Part shown: positions 1 to 6,166 of the stretch, in pieces | Numbering within the stretch: position 1 is the stretch's first letter | How the letters are laid out: each line of letters opens with the position of its first letter | NCBI GenBank assembly: GCA_001798105.1 | Contig: MGRI01000063.1 | Span: forward strand, 8,979 to 22,377 | Origin: Deltaproteobacteria bacterium RIFCSPHIGHO2_02_FULL_40_11 | GTDB lineage: Bacteria > Bdellovibrionota > JACOXK01 > 2-02-FULL-40-11 | DNA length: 13,399 nt | Direction: 5' to 3' | The notes under the pieces: generated by a model | Database searches by the model: none | The model's input: the letters and a program-made list of their open reading frames with translations, nothing else | Told to the model about the DNA's origin: nothing | Made by a program: the position numbers and the translations under genes

Positions 1-438
1 TGGGATATCGGCAAAAAGATCCACGCGAAGAATGGGCATTTCAGAGGGATCCCACCGGAAAACCAAAGGCGTTTTTGTTTCATTTGGAAATTTGAAATTC
101 TTTAATGTTTCCCGGACATGTAAGGCCGAAAAGTCAATCGACGTGCCATGGTAAAATTTTAAAAGCGTAATGGCCTCATTGGTTTTGGCTTGTGACCACA
201 TGCGCTTTAAATGGGGCAGGGTATTTAAGTGTTCTTCTAAGGGATGAATAATTTGTTTTTCAATTTCTTGGGCGTTGAGTCCAGGAGCTGATGTGACAAT
301 GGTTAATGTTGGAAGCTGCGCGGGTGGAAATAAATCGATCGAAGTTTGTTTTAAGCAAAAAAAACCTAAGAGAAAGATCCCTAAGTTTAAGCAAAGCGTG
401 GTAACGGGTCTATGGATGAAAAATTTAATGAACTTCAT
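1..438 (-). CDS. RND efflux permease, N-terminal part (runs off the left edge)
   Basis: This is the first 146 residues of an AcrB/CzcA-type inner-membrane pump that drives substrate export with the proton gradient. The protein opens with MKFIKFFIHRPVTT, the usual cytoplasmic start with an HRP motif, followed by transmembrane helix 1 (about residues 12-30). The periplasmic porter region then begins with a QTSIDLFP stretch matching AcrB's LPVAQYP, and a SAPGLNAQEIEKQI segment (about 50-63) like the SYPGADAKTV of AcrB. Family members are about 1000-1050 residues, so roughly 14% is visible. The ATG lies inside the last codons of the membrane fusion gene (14-nt overlap) with no clear Shine-Dalgarno sequence, so translation is probably coupled. 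The class (multidrug HAE1 or metal HME) and the substrate cannot be decided from this part. Confidence 0.9.
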   Translation of the reverse strand, partial: MKFIKFFIHRPVTTLCLNLGIFLLGFFCLKQTSIDLFPPAQLPTLTIVTSAPGLNAQEIEKQIIHPLEEHLNTLPHLKRMWSQAKTNEAITLLKFYHGTSIDFSALHVRETLKNFKFPNETKTPLVFRWDPSEMPILRVDLFADIP

Positions 439-1534
439 TTTGGGGCACAATTTGAACGGGTGCCCCCTCGTACAATTGGCTTTGTCCAGCGGTGACAATG
501 GGCCAAGACAGGGGGATTGGGGTTTGTATTTCAACATGGGTTTGTGTTTCAATGCCAAGTTTTACTTTTTGGAGATGTGCTTTTTGATCTTGTACGGTAT
601 AAATATGAGGTTCGGTTAAATCTTCACGCTTGACCAAAGCTGTTTTGGGAATAATTAACGTTTGATTTTTTTCATGGGTCACAATCCAGGCTTTTGCAAA
701 CATGCCGGGTTTTAAAATGTTTTTTGTGTTTTGAACCTTAATTTTAACGTCAAAAGTTCGCGTAATCGGATCTGCGACTTGTGAAATTTGGTGAATGTTT
801 CCTTCAAATACATCTGAAGAGGCGTCGACTCGAATTTTAGCTTTTTGGCCCAGTTTTATTTTTTCAATATCTTTGGAAACGACAGGAACGGTGACTGTTA
901 CCTGCTCCATATTCATGAGTTGGGCGATGGGTTGCCCCGGGGCAACATTTTCGCCCTCATGTACGAATACTTTGGCAGCGATGGCCCGAAAAGGAGCCGT
1001 AATTTCTGAAGAGGCAACTTGCTCCTCTTGAAGATTGACTTGTTTTCCGAGTCTTTCCGTTTCGGCTTGGGCAGATTTATATTGGGCTTCAATTTTATCG
1101 AATTCAGCTTTACTAATAATGCCTTCTTCATACAAAATTTTATGACGTTTATAATTTTCTTCATCAATGTGTGAAGCCGCAGAACGTTTGGCAGATTCTG
1201 CCGCTTGTTTTTGAAGCTCTAATTCCTTGGCTTCGAGCTTTACAAGCAACGTTCCTTCTTGAACAAGCTGCCCTTCTTCAACATGAACCGTTTGAACACG
1301 TCCGCCTGTTTTGGATGAAAGCAGGGCTTCTTTCATGGCCTCAATATTGCCGGTTGCAGACAGTTCTTCTTCAATGTTTCCCAATTTTGGGTAGGTGACT
1401 TCCACATACACATTTTGTTTTGGAGGTATTTTTTCTTTCTTGAGGGTGTAGATGAGACCCGCGATCAAAAGAGAAATGCCCAACAGTGTGAGTGATTTTC
1501 GATTGATGATTTTTTCAAAATAAGTTTTGAACAT
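425..1534 (-). CDS. RND efflux membrane fusion protein (periplasmic adaptor, HlyD/AcrA family)
   Basis: This 369-residue adaptor would bridge the RND permease and the TolC-like channel across the periplasm. An N-terminal hydrophobic helix (about residues 14-31, after a basic MFKTYFEKIINRKS) looks like an uncleaved membrane anchor. There is no lipobox cysteine. Next come the split lipoyl/barrel-sandwich halves (around GGRVQTVHVEEGQLV and later SEITAPFRAIAAKVFVHEGE), separated by an alpha-helical hairpin rich in K, E, A and Q, then a beta-barrel (VTVTVPVVSKDIEKI, KPGMFAKAW) and a membrane-proximal domain. A longer reading from 1564 is possible, but I chose the ATG at 1534 because an AGGAG site sits just upstream of it and the family anchor begins there. 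It overlaps the end of the TolC gene by 20 nt and the permease start by 14 nt. Specificity is unknown. Confidence 0.92.
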   Translation of the reverse strand: MFKTYFEKIINRKSLTLLGISLLIAGLIYTLKKEKIPPKQNVYVEVTYPKLGNIEEELSATGNIEAMKEALLSSKTGGRVQTVHVEEGQLVQEGTLLVKLEAKELELQKQAAESAKRSAASHIDEENYKRHKILYEEGIISKAEFDKIEAQYKSAQAETERLGKQVNLQEEQVASSEITAPFRAIAAKVFVHEGENVAPGQPIAQLMNMEQVTVTVPVVSKDIEKIKLGQKAKIRVDASSDVFEGNIHQISQVADPITRTFDVKIKVQNTKNILKPGMFAKAWIVTHEKNQTLIIPKTALVKREDLTEPHIYTVQDQKAHLQKVKLGIETQTHVEIQTPIPLSWPIVTAGQSQLYEGAPVQIVPQNEVH

Positions 1535-2858
1535 AAATTTCTCCTGTGAGTTTTTGAAGGGCAAGGATATTTAAAAATTGCATGCGTTTTGTGGTTAAAA
1601 GTTCTGTTTCAACTTCTTGCACCAAAACTTCGATCGCGTGAAGCTGGGCAAGTGTGGCAGCTTTTTCTTTGTAAGATTTAATGACATCGTCGTAGCGTTT
1701 TTGTTGTCTTTGTCTTTTTTTGTTTAAGAATTGAAGTTTTTGCTCCAGGCTTTGCCAGGCATAATAATGCTGTTTGATTTCAACATGTGTTTTTTGGTGC
1801 AGGAGGTTTTCTTCGACCAGGGCGGCTTCAATGCCAGCCTGTGCTTTATTTTTTTCACCAAAGTTTTCAAGCCCATCAAAAAGGGGAACTTTTAAAGAGG
1901 CACCAAACTTCCAGCCGTCTTTAAGGTCCGTCATTTTTTTACCCCGTTGTTCATAGTTAAAATTAAAACCCAGATTGGGCATCAAAAGATGCTGGGCATA
2001 GGTGAGCTGTTTTTTGTGACGGTTCTTTTTTAATTTGAGTTGAGCACGCTGAAGGTCAAGGTTTTGTTCAGCTTCTTTCAGATAGTCTGAGAGAGATTTT
2101 GGCTGTGCGGTTTTTAATTTTAAAGGTTCAGGTTCAATTTCTTGATCTAGGGGTTTTCCAAGGAGCTGGTTCAATTTGTTTTTAGAAATTTCATTAGTTT
2201 GTTTGGCTTCATGAAGTTTCCAAGATATTTCCAGGCTTTTTTCTTGAGCTTTTAAAAGCTCGGCTTCAGAAATGGTTTGAAGTTCGTATTTTCGTTTCGC
2301 GTGTTTTTCTTGTTCTAGGGCGCTTTTGAGTGCTTTTTGGAGAAATGAAAGCTGGGAAGATAGATTTAAAAGGTCGATATAGGTGGACGTAATATCATAA
2401 ATAAGATTATTTTTTTCTATTTTTTGTTCAACGACAGAGATGTCATAAATTCTTTTTTTCTCGCGATAATTATTCACATTTCCAAACCCTTTAAAGATGT
2501 CTTGTTTGACATCCACAGCCCAAGCCACAATGTCTTGATCAAGTTTTGTGTTAATACTTTGAACGCTGGTGTCTGAAGATTCTTCAAATCGTTTTTTTTG
2601 AAAATCTGTGAAATAATTTTCGTCGCTTTGTCGGTCGCGTGTAAATTCCCCTTGAACATGTGGGAAAAAGTTGGCTCTGGCAATTTGCACATCTGCATCT
2701 TTGGCATTTACATTTTTTTCTTGTAATTTTAAATAGGGGCTGTTTTGTAAGGCTTCTTCAATGAAAGATTTTAAGGTGTTTTTTTCATTTGAAAAGGACG
2801 TGACGCACACAAGAGACATTCCTAAAAAGAGTAAAAGGGTGGATTTTATTTTTTTCAT
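1515..2858 (-). CDS. TolC-family outer-membrane efflux channel
   Basis: This 447-residue protein is typical in length for TolC/OprM relatives. A basic MKKIKS start and a hydrophobic stretch (about residues 6-22) form a Sec signal peptide. No convincing lipobox is visible, as the Cys at 18 follows LV. The mature part shows the duplicated OEP pattern: long amphipathic helices with heptad-like spacing, a FIEEALQNSPYLKLQEKN opening that matches the family's first helix, and a second repeat from about residue 260. Strand-like segments around FFPHVQGEFTRDRQ and LMPNLGFNFNYEQRGK would build the beta-barrel. The ATG at 2858 is preceded by GGAG at good spacing. It lies 21 bp downstream of the phosphatase stop, which ties the pump to the partner-switching genes in one operon. 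It would form the exit duct for the adjacent adaptor and RND permease. Confidence 0.92.
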   Translation of the reverse strand: MKKIKSTLLLFLGMSLVCVTSFSNEKNTLKSFIEEALQNSPYLKLQEKNVNAKDADVQIARANFFPHVQGEFTRDRQSDENYFTDFQKKRFEESSDTSVQSINTKLDQDIVAWAVDVKQDIFKGFGNVNNYREKKRIYDISVVEQKIEKNNLIYDITSTYIDLLNLSSQLSFLQKALKSALEQEKHAKRKYELQTISEAELLKAQEKSLEISWKLHEAKQTNEISKNKLNQLLGKPLDQEIEPEPLKLKTAQPKSLSDYLKEAEQNLDLQRAQLKLKKNRHKKQLTYAQHLLMPNLGFNFNYEQRGKKMTDLKDGWKFGASLKVPLFDGLENFGEKNKAQAGIEAALVEENLLHQKTHVEIKQHYYAWQSLEQKLQFLNKKRQRQQKRYDDVIKSYKEKAATLAQLHAIEVLVQEVETELLTTKRMQFLNILALQKLTGEIYVQNLF

Positions 2859-2879
2859 TCGTTTTTCTCCTACCGTCTG

Positions 2880-3698
2880 TTAAGACTTGAATTTTAAAAT
2901 TAAAGCGGCCATATCGTCTTTTTCTATTTTTGTATCTTTTGTAAAATTTGTAAGGTGTTCATACATGCGTTCTGCGATGATCGAGGCCGATTCGTTTTTC
3001 AGTTCCGTTAAAAGTTCTTTCAATTTCGATTCTCCAAAGGATTCACCATTGACGTTGGTGGCATCAATCAAACCATCGGTATACAGTAGAACCAAATCCC
3101 CGGCATAAAGTTGTAATTTCTTTTCTTCTAAGTGTAGCTCTGGAACACAGTTTAATGCCATTCCTTCCGCAGTGAGCATCATGAGGGGATGAAAATCTTG
3201 TGTAGGAATATCCCACGAGGTTCTGACCAAAAGGGGCGGGTTATGGCCCGCATTGATATAGGTAAGATGATTATAAAAAGAATCATAAATGCCAATAAAA
3301 ACAGTTGCGAACATGTCGGGTTTGGCAAGCCCGTAGAGCATTTTATTTGTTTTTTCTAAAACTTTGGCCAGGTTTAAATCCATTTTAATATGTGCCCGAA
3401 TGAGGGACATGCATTGTGTCATAAACAATGCGGCAGGAATGCCGTGTCCAGAAACATCTCCAATAATGTAGGCGATGCGGTGTGTGTCTAATTGCACGAC
3501 ATCATAAAAATCGCCCCCAATATGTTTTGAGGGTTCATAGAGGGTTCCAATTTCCACAACCTCTGACAGGGGAAAGTGTTTGGGCAAAAGATGTTTTTGA
3601 ATTTCTTTTGCAAGCTCAAGCTCTCGGGGTTCAATGCGAGGTGTTTTGGATTCTGAGCTGGATTTAAGCAGCCTGAGCTTTCTGAAAACTTTTGTCAT
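2880..3698 (-). CDS. PP2C-type SpoIIE/RsbU-like serine phosphatase
   Basis: This 272-residue protein is a cytoplasmic PPM phosphatase expected to dephosphorylate a STAS-domain antagonist, very likely the one encoded just upstream. Metal-binding acidic motifs are intact: GGDFYD (D63), GDVSGHG (D81), YTDGL (D208) and DDMAAL (D261/D262). The GHGIPAALFM helix and YINAGHNPPLLV segment are hallmarks of the SpoIIE subfamily. The N-terminal 20 or so residues are basic and serine-rich, and lead into a helix (ELELAKEIQKHLLP) that matches the regulatory switch helix of RsbU/SpoIIE. There is no PAS, GAF, HAMP, response-receiver or membrane segment, so any activating signal must come from a partner protein. 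Its ATG overlaps the STAS stop as ATGA, with an AGGAG site inside the STAS gene. The family assignment is firm; the exact substrate is inferred from position. Confidence 0.93.
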   Translation of the reverse strand: MTKVFRKLRLLKSSSESKTPRIEPRELELAKEIQKHLLPKHFPLSEVVEIGTLYEPSKHIGGDFYDVVQLDTHRIAYIIGDVSGHGIPAALFMTQCMSLIRAHIKMDLNLAKVLEKTNKMLYGLAKPDMFATVFIGIYDSFYNHLTYINAGHNPPLLVRTSWDIPTQDFHPLMMLTAEGMALNCVPELHLEEKKLQLYAGDLVLLYTDGLIDATNVNGESFGESKLKELLTELKNESASIIAERMYEHLTNFTKDTKIEKDDMAALILKFKS

Positions 3699-4057
3699 CC
3701 GGTTCTCCTGTGGGGTGCTGGTTCTTCAAAATCTTCAATCGCTTTTTGATCGGTTGGGTAAATTCCAAAGATTTTATCAAAGCCTGCCAGCGCAAATATT
3801 TTTAAAACGGGATCTGGCATTGCAGAAAATCGAAGGACGCCCTTGTTTTGTAAGAGTGTTTTATATGCTCCTAAAAAAACGCGAAGCCCAGAGCTTGAAA
3901 TGTAATTTACGTCTTCAAAGTTAACGATGAATTTTGTTTGCCCCGTATTCATGATGGAATTGATTTCTTCTTCCAGCTTTTCAGAAGTGAAGGCATCAAT
4001 TCGGCCCGATAACCTTAAAACAACAATGTCATTTATCTTTTTTTCTTGGATTTCCAT
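3695..4057 (-). CDS. STAS-domain anti-sigma factor antagonist (SpoIIAA/RsbV-like)
   Basis: This 120-residue single STAS domain has the canonical layout. It opens with a beta strand (DIVVLRLSGRIDAFT), a VNFEDVNYISSSGLRVFLGA core and an LKIFALAGFDKIFGIYP C-terminal motif. Ser56, immediately before Gly57-Leu58, corresponds to the phosphorylated serine of SpoIIAA (S58). The aspartate that often precedes it in SpoIIAA (DSSG) is replaced by Ser54 here. In the partner-switch scheme the unphosphorylated form binds the kinase and frees its target, the kinase inactivates it by phosphorylation, and the phosphatase restores it. A strong GGAGG precedes the ATG. The gene overlaps the kinase gene upstream by 29 nt and the phosphatase gene by 4 nt, implying fixed stoichiometry. 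The C-terminal tail, about 10 residues after the domain (EEPAPHRRTG), contains the next gene's ribosome binding site. Confidence 0.93.
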   Translation of the reverse strand: MEIQEKKINDIVVLRLSGRIDAFTSEKLEEEINSIMNTGQTKFIVNFEDVNYISSSGLRVFLGAYKTLLQNKGVLRFSAMPDPVLKIFALAGFDKIFGIYPTDQKAIEDFEEPAPHRRTG

Positions 4058-4499
4058 TTGAGTTTCCTCCTAGGGACGCTGTCCCCTCGCTTTTTGTTAA
4101 CGTTTTAGTAAATGCTAAAATATTTTTATCTGGATAAGCGGTATAAGACGCATTTTCGGTGACCGCTTTAATGAGGCCAATGCCAAACCCATGTTTTAGT
4201 TTTTCATCGATCGAAAGATGGGGGGCGGGCAGTGTGACATGGTCAAAATCGTAGGGTTTGCCATGGTCAATGATTTCGATTTGGATGGTTTTGGGCCCTT
4301 GTTTTTCAATGCGAATGGTAAATGTGTTTTGCCCATTTTTCCCGTAACGCATAATATTGGTGCTGGCTTCATCTACCGCCAATTTTAAGTCAAAGAGCGT
4401 TTGGGGTTCATTGCATCCCATCGATTTCGCATTTTCTTCAATAAAATCAGCTATTTTACTCAGCCAACGTGTATCCAATTTTGCTTGAAATTCTGCCAT
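4029..4499 (-). CDS. Anti-sigma factor serine kinase, GHKL ATPase (RsbW/SpoIIAB-like)
   Basis: This 156-residue HATPase_c_2 protein should be the switch kinase that phosphorylates the STAS protein and sequesters a partner. The N box (LAVDEASTN, E44 and N48), the G1-type motif (IIDHGKPYDF, D78 and G80) and the glycine-rich lid (HGFGIGL, 103-109) are all present, so ATP binding looks intact. There is no transmembrane segment. The last 20 or so residues are a polar tail (rich in G, N, S and K) that encodes the STAS ribosome binding site and start. The start ATG at 4499 has AAAGGA upstream, and the gene is the first of the minus-strand operon. In Bacillus the kinase gene is followed by its sigma factor gene; none is present here, so the sequestered partner is unknown. 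It could be a sigma factor elsewhere, or a non-sigma target. Confidence 0.9.
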   Translation of the reverse strand: MAEFQAKLDTRWLSKIADFIEENAKSMGCNEPQTLFDLKLAVDEASTNIMRYGKNGQNTFTIRIEKQGPKTIQIEIIDHGKPYDFDHVTLPAPHLSIDEKLKHGFGIGLIKAVTENASYTAYPDKNILAFTKTLTKSEGTASLGGNSNGNPRKKDK

Positions 4500-4521
4500 A
4501 AATGCATCCTTTCTGTCCTAC

Positions 4522-4558
4522 GTTTTATATCGGTCAAAGCGGGGGTAAGCTTAAGCTT
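4522..4558 (-). promoter_or_regulatory. Possible promoter of the partner-switch/efflux operon
   Basis: Reading the minus strand, a TATAAA (4529 down to 4524) could serve as a -10 element about 25 bp before the start codon of the kinase gene. No good sigma-70 -35 lies 16-18 bp upstream; that position is occupied by a 12-bp perfect palindrome (4547-4558). A TTGACC (4537 down to 4532) resembles a -35 but has no matching -10. The promoter may be activator-dependent or use another sigma factor. This is a weak call based on position and short matches. Confidence 0.3.
4547..4558. promoter_or_regulatory. Perfect 12-bp palindrome, candidate operator
   Basis: AAGCTTAAGCTT is its own reverse complement and is also a tandem repeat of AAGCTT. 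It lies in the 129-bp divergent intergenic region about 50 bp before the kinase gene, at the place expected for a -35 or an activator site of the minus-strand operon. Function is inferred only from symmetry and position. Confidence 0.35.
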
Positions 4559-4559
4559 C

Positions 4560-4569
4560 TGTAATTACA
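4560..4569. promoter_or_regulatory. Perfect 10-bp palindrome, candidate operator
   Basis: TGTAATTACA is self-complementary and lies one base from the preceding palindrome. Sites of this shape (TGTA-N-TACA-like) are bound by many dimeric regulators. It could act on either divergent promoter. Short palindromes in AT-rich DNA can arise by chance. Confidence 0.3.
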
Positions 4570-4583
4570 ATAAATTAAGATGA

Positions 4584-4612
4584 TTGATAACGCTTCCGAT
4601 AAGACATTAGAG
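4584..4612 (+). promoter_or_regulatory. Possible promoter of the secreted hydrolase gene
   Basis: TTGATA (4584-4589) and TTAGAG (4607-4612) are separated by 17 bp, with predicted transcription start about 10 bases before the ATG at 4629. The -35 is good and the -10 is poor. A purine-rich AGGATAGGG just before the start can serve as the ribosome binding site. Confidence 0.35.
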
Positions 4613-4628
4613 GTAGGATAGGGTTATT

Positions 4629-5384
4629 ATGAAGAAGATCATCATATGGATGTTCATCACTCTTGTGCTGATTTCTTCCAGCAGTTTTGCGGAAAAAGGA
4701 AATCGCGCATTAGTGGTGATTGACATGCAACAGTATTTCATAGATGGAAGCGGTTTTGCCAGAGAACCTGCAAATCAAGAAAAAACAAGACAACTTTTTG
4801 ACGCACAGGTGGAAGCAATTGAGGCTGCAGTTCGTACGGATACGCCGATTATATTTATTGAATATGATCCCTTTGGAACCACAGATGAGCGTCTTAAAAA
4901 TGCCGCCAGAGGCGCAAAGGATGTTGTTTACTTCTTAAAGAACGATGATGGCATGTTTTCGAATCAGAATTCATTCAGGCAAGAACTGGTAGACTATTTA
5001 GGTGAGAAAAAAATTGAAACGCTCATTATGACAGGTGCAAACGGGGGTGCATGTGTTCATGAAAGCATCATAGGGGCTCTTAATAGAAATTTGAGTGTTA
5101 TCGCCTATGATCAGGCGATTGCTGACTTTAACTATCGAGATTTCAGATATCCTTACGATCAATATTACAGAGACAGAATTCATTTTAGTTGTGAAGATTG
5201 CACGTTCCGTGAAACGAGTGTCCTTAGCGAAATTTTTTCAGACGTTAATAGTAATGAAGATCGTAAAAGCGTCAGGGACAACAGCGTTGATTCTCCAGCC
5301 ATACAAGAAATTTTAAAAAAAATGGATGAATTTCGTCAATTTTTTGATAAAATGAGTCCAAGAACAGAAGGATGTGAAGGATGA
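4629..5384 (+). CDS. Secreted isochorismatase-family cysteine hydrolase
   Basis: This 251-residue protein has a Sec signal peptide (MKK, hydrophobic to about residue 20, cleavage likely after SFA at 21), so it should act in the periplasm or outside. The mature part is an isochorismatase/nicotinamidase fold: ALVVIDMQ with catalytic D32, a lysine in YFLKNDDGMF (K104), and the nucleophile C142 in TGANGGACVHES with the usual small residue before it. The Asp/His/His zinc ligands that nicotinamidases carry after the first motif are not visible, which argues against nicotinamidase. A CEDC pair (C188, C191) and a charged C-terminal helix with a further Cys (C249) are extra features. Most family members are cytoplasmic and 180-220 residues long. 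The substrate cannot be predicted. It overlaps the next gene by 4 nt (ATGA) and uses ATA for 5 of 21 isoleucines, unlike the core genes. Confidence 0.85.
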   Translation: MKKIIIWMFITLVLISSSSFAEKGNRALVVIDMQQYFIDGSGFAREPANQEKTRQLFDAQVEAIEAAVRTDTPIIFIEYDPFGTTDERLKNAARGAKDVVYFLKNDDGMFSNQNSFRQELVDYLGEKKIETLIMTGANGGACVHESIIGALNRNLSVIAYDQAIADFNYRDFRYPYDQYYRDRIHFSCEDCTFRETSVLSEIFSDVNSNEDRKSVRDNSVDSPAIQEILKKMDEFRQFFDKMSPRTEGCEG

Positions 5385-5710
5385 AAAAACTGCTTATACT
5401 ATCACTATGTTTGTTTTCTAATTGGGCATTTGGTGCAAGACTTGATGACGTTAGCATTCTCGATGTGGTTGCTACCAAAGACGGTTTAGAGTTAAAACTT
5501 CAGGTCAAAGACGGGCCAAAGGACTCTTATTTCTTTGTCAATGTCGTAAAGAGCGATCGAAATGCATTTGATAAGTTAACTGAGGTCATTAAGAAATTGA
5601 AAAAAGGCGATAACTATAAGCTTACATTGGACATTCCAAGCTTTTCAGCCTTTCCACCGGGCAGTTACTACCGCCGTGAGGACATAAAATTTCTAGGTAG
5701 CGACCTTTAA
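5381..5710 (+). CDS. Small secreted protein of unknown function
   Basis: This 109-residue protein belongs to no family I recognise. It begins with a clear signal peptide (MKK, then LLILSLCLFSNW, with likely cleavage after AFG at residue 18), leaving about 90 residues. The mature part is rich in alternating charged and hydrophobic residues, has the strand-like pattern of a small beta sandwich (LELKLQVKDG, DSYFFVNVV), and ends with an SYYRRED segment near the C-terminus. It has no cysteine after the signal peptide. Its ATG overlaps the hydrolase stop codon, with a GAAGGA upstream, so the two are co-translated and probably exported together. It could be a partner or inhibitor of the hydrolase, but that rests only on the coupling. 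Confidence 0.72.
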   Translation: MKKLLILSLCLFSNWAFGARLDDVSILDVVATKDGLELKLQVKDGPKDSYFFVNVVKSDRNAFDKLTEVIKKLKKGDNYKLTLDIPSFSAFPPGSYYRREDIKFLGSDL

Positions 5711-5814
5711 GACCTCCAGTTTAAGTCGATGAAAGTTGAAATAGATGCCATTGATTTTACCTGTGGATTTTAAGTCAGGATATTTTAGAGCCTACCTACT
5801 TCCACTCAATAACG

Positions 5815-5824
5815 CTAATATTAG
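5815..5824. promoter_or_regulatory. Perfect 10-bp palindrome upstream of the toxin promoter
   Basis: CTAATATTAG is self-complementary and ends three bases before the putative -35 of the toxin-antitoxin operon. Together with the inverted repeat at 5838-5853 it could be a binding site for the antitoxin. Support is symmetry and location only. Confidence 0.3.
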
Positions 5825-5827
5825 TCC

Positions 5828-5856
5828 TTGCCATTATTTATCATTTTTGATAACAT
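5828..5856 (+). promoter_or_regulatory. Promoter of the toxin-antitoxin operon
   Basis: TTGCCA (5828-5833, 5 of 6 to consensus) and TAACAT (5851-5856, 4 of 6) are separated by 17 bp. Transcription would start about 7 bases after the -10, which is at or beside the toxin ATG at 5863. No Shine-Dalgarno sequence is seen between them. Confidence 0.5.
5838..5853. promoter_or_regulatory. Inverted repeat inside the toxin promoter, candidate antitoxin operator
   Basis: TTATCA (5838-5843) and TGATAA (5848-5853) are perfect inverted repeats separated by TTTT. They cover the spacer and the first half of the -10 element. Type II antitoxins usually repress their own operon by binding such repeats, so this is the best operator candidate. 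Binding is inferred. Confidence 0.5.
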
Positions 5857-5862
5857 TTGTTT

Positions 5863-6150
5863 ATGTGGAGAATTCAGGAAAGCCCTGAAGTATATTTTGA
5901 GCTTATAGAATCCCCCGAGCTTGTTCAAAAGAAATATATTATTTGGAAAGACTTAGTAAAACAAAGTGGGCCATTTTTACCAGGAAAGGGGTGGAGCACA
6001 GAAAAACTTTCAGGCCCATTACAGGGTTTTTACTCAGCAAGGCTTAATAAAAAATGGAGAGTTATTTTTGAGTTTTCTGGAAAAGTAAAAATAGTAGGGG
6101 TGAGATCTGTGACCCCACATCTTTATAGCAAAGTATCTAGAAAAATATAA
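5863..6150 (+). CDS. RelE/HigB-type toxin of a type II toxin-antitoxin pair
   Basis: This 95-residue basic protein has the pattern of the RelE/ParE/HigB superfamily. It has two N-terminal helices (SPEVYFELIESPELVQKKYIIWKDLV), a connecting region with a GPLQGFYSARLNKKWRVIFEF strand pair (R60 and R66), and a C-terminal strand followed by VTPHLYSK (H86, Y88), where ribosome-dependent mRNA interferases place catalytic residues. The likely activity is translation-dependent mRNA cleavage, although a ParE-like gyrase poison cannot be excluded. I chose the ATG at 5863. A TTG two codons earlier (5857) is possible, but lies before the predicted transcription start. There is no Shine-Dalgarno sequence, which may keep toxin synthesis low. 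The antitoxin follows 16 bp downstream. ATA is used for 3 of 7 isoleucines. Confidence 0.82.
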   Translation: MWRIQESPEVYFELIESPELVQKKYIIWKDLVKQSGPFLPGKGWSTEKLSGPLQGFYSARLNKKWRVIFEFSGKVKIVGVRSVTPHLYSKVSRKI

Positions 6151-6166
6151 AGAGGAGGATAATTTT

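Noticed and set aside
275..619. Plus-strand open frame of 114 codons across the permease/adaptor junction
   Set aside because: It lies antisense to two strongly recognisable efflux genes, has no family resemblance and no convincing ribosome binding site.
1535..1564. Longer adaptor start at 1564 (10 extra residues)
   Set aside because: The internal ATG at 1534 has an AGGAG at proper spacing and gives the standard basic anchor start; the longer form has no comparable site.
5711..5814. Possible small RNA or short gene between the secreted protein and the toxin
   Set aside because: I found no open frame with a start and ribosome binding site, nor a terminator-like hairpin; only a short repeated TTTAAGTC is seen.
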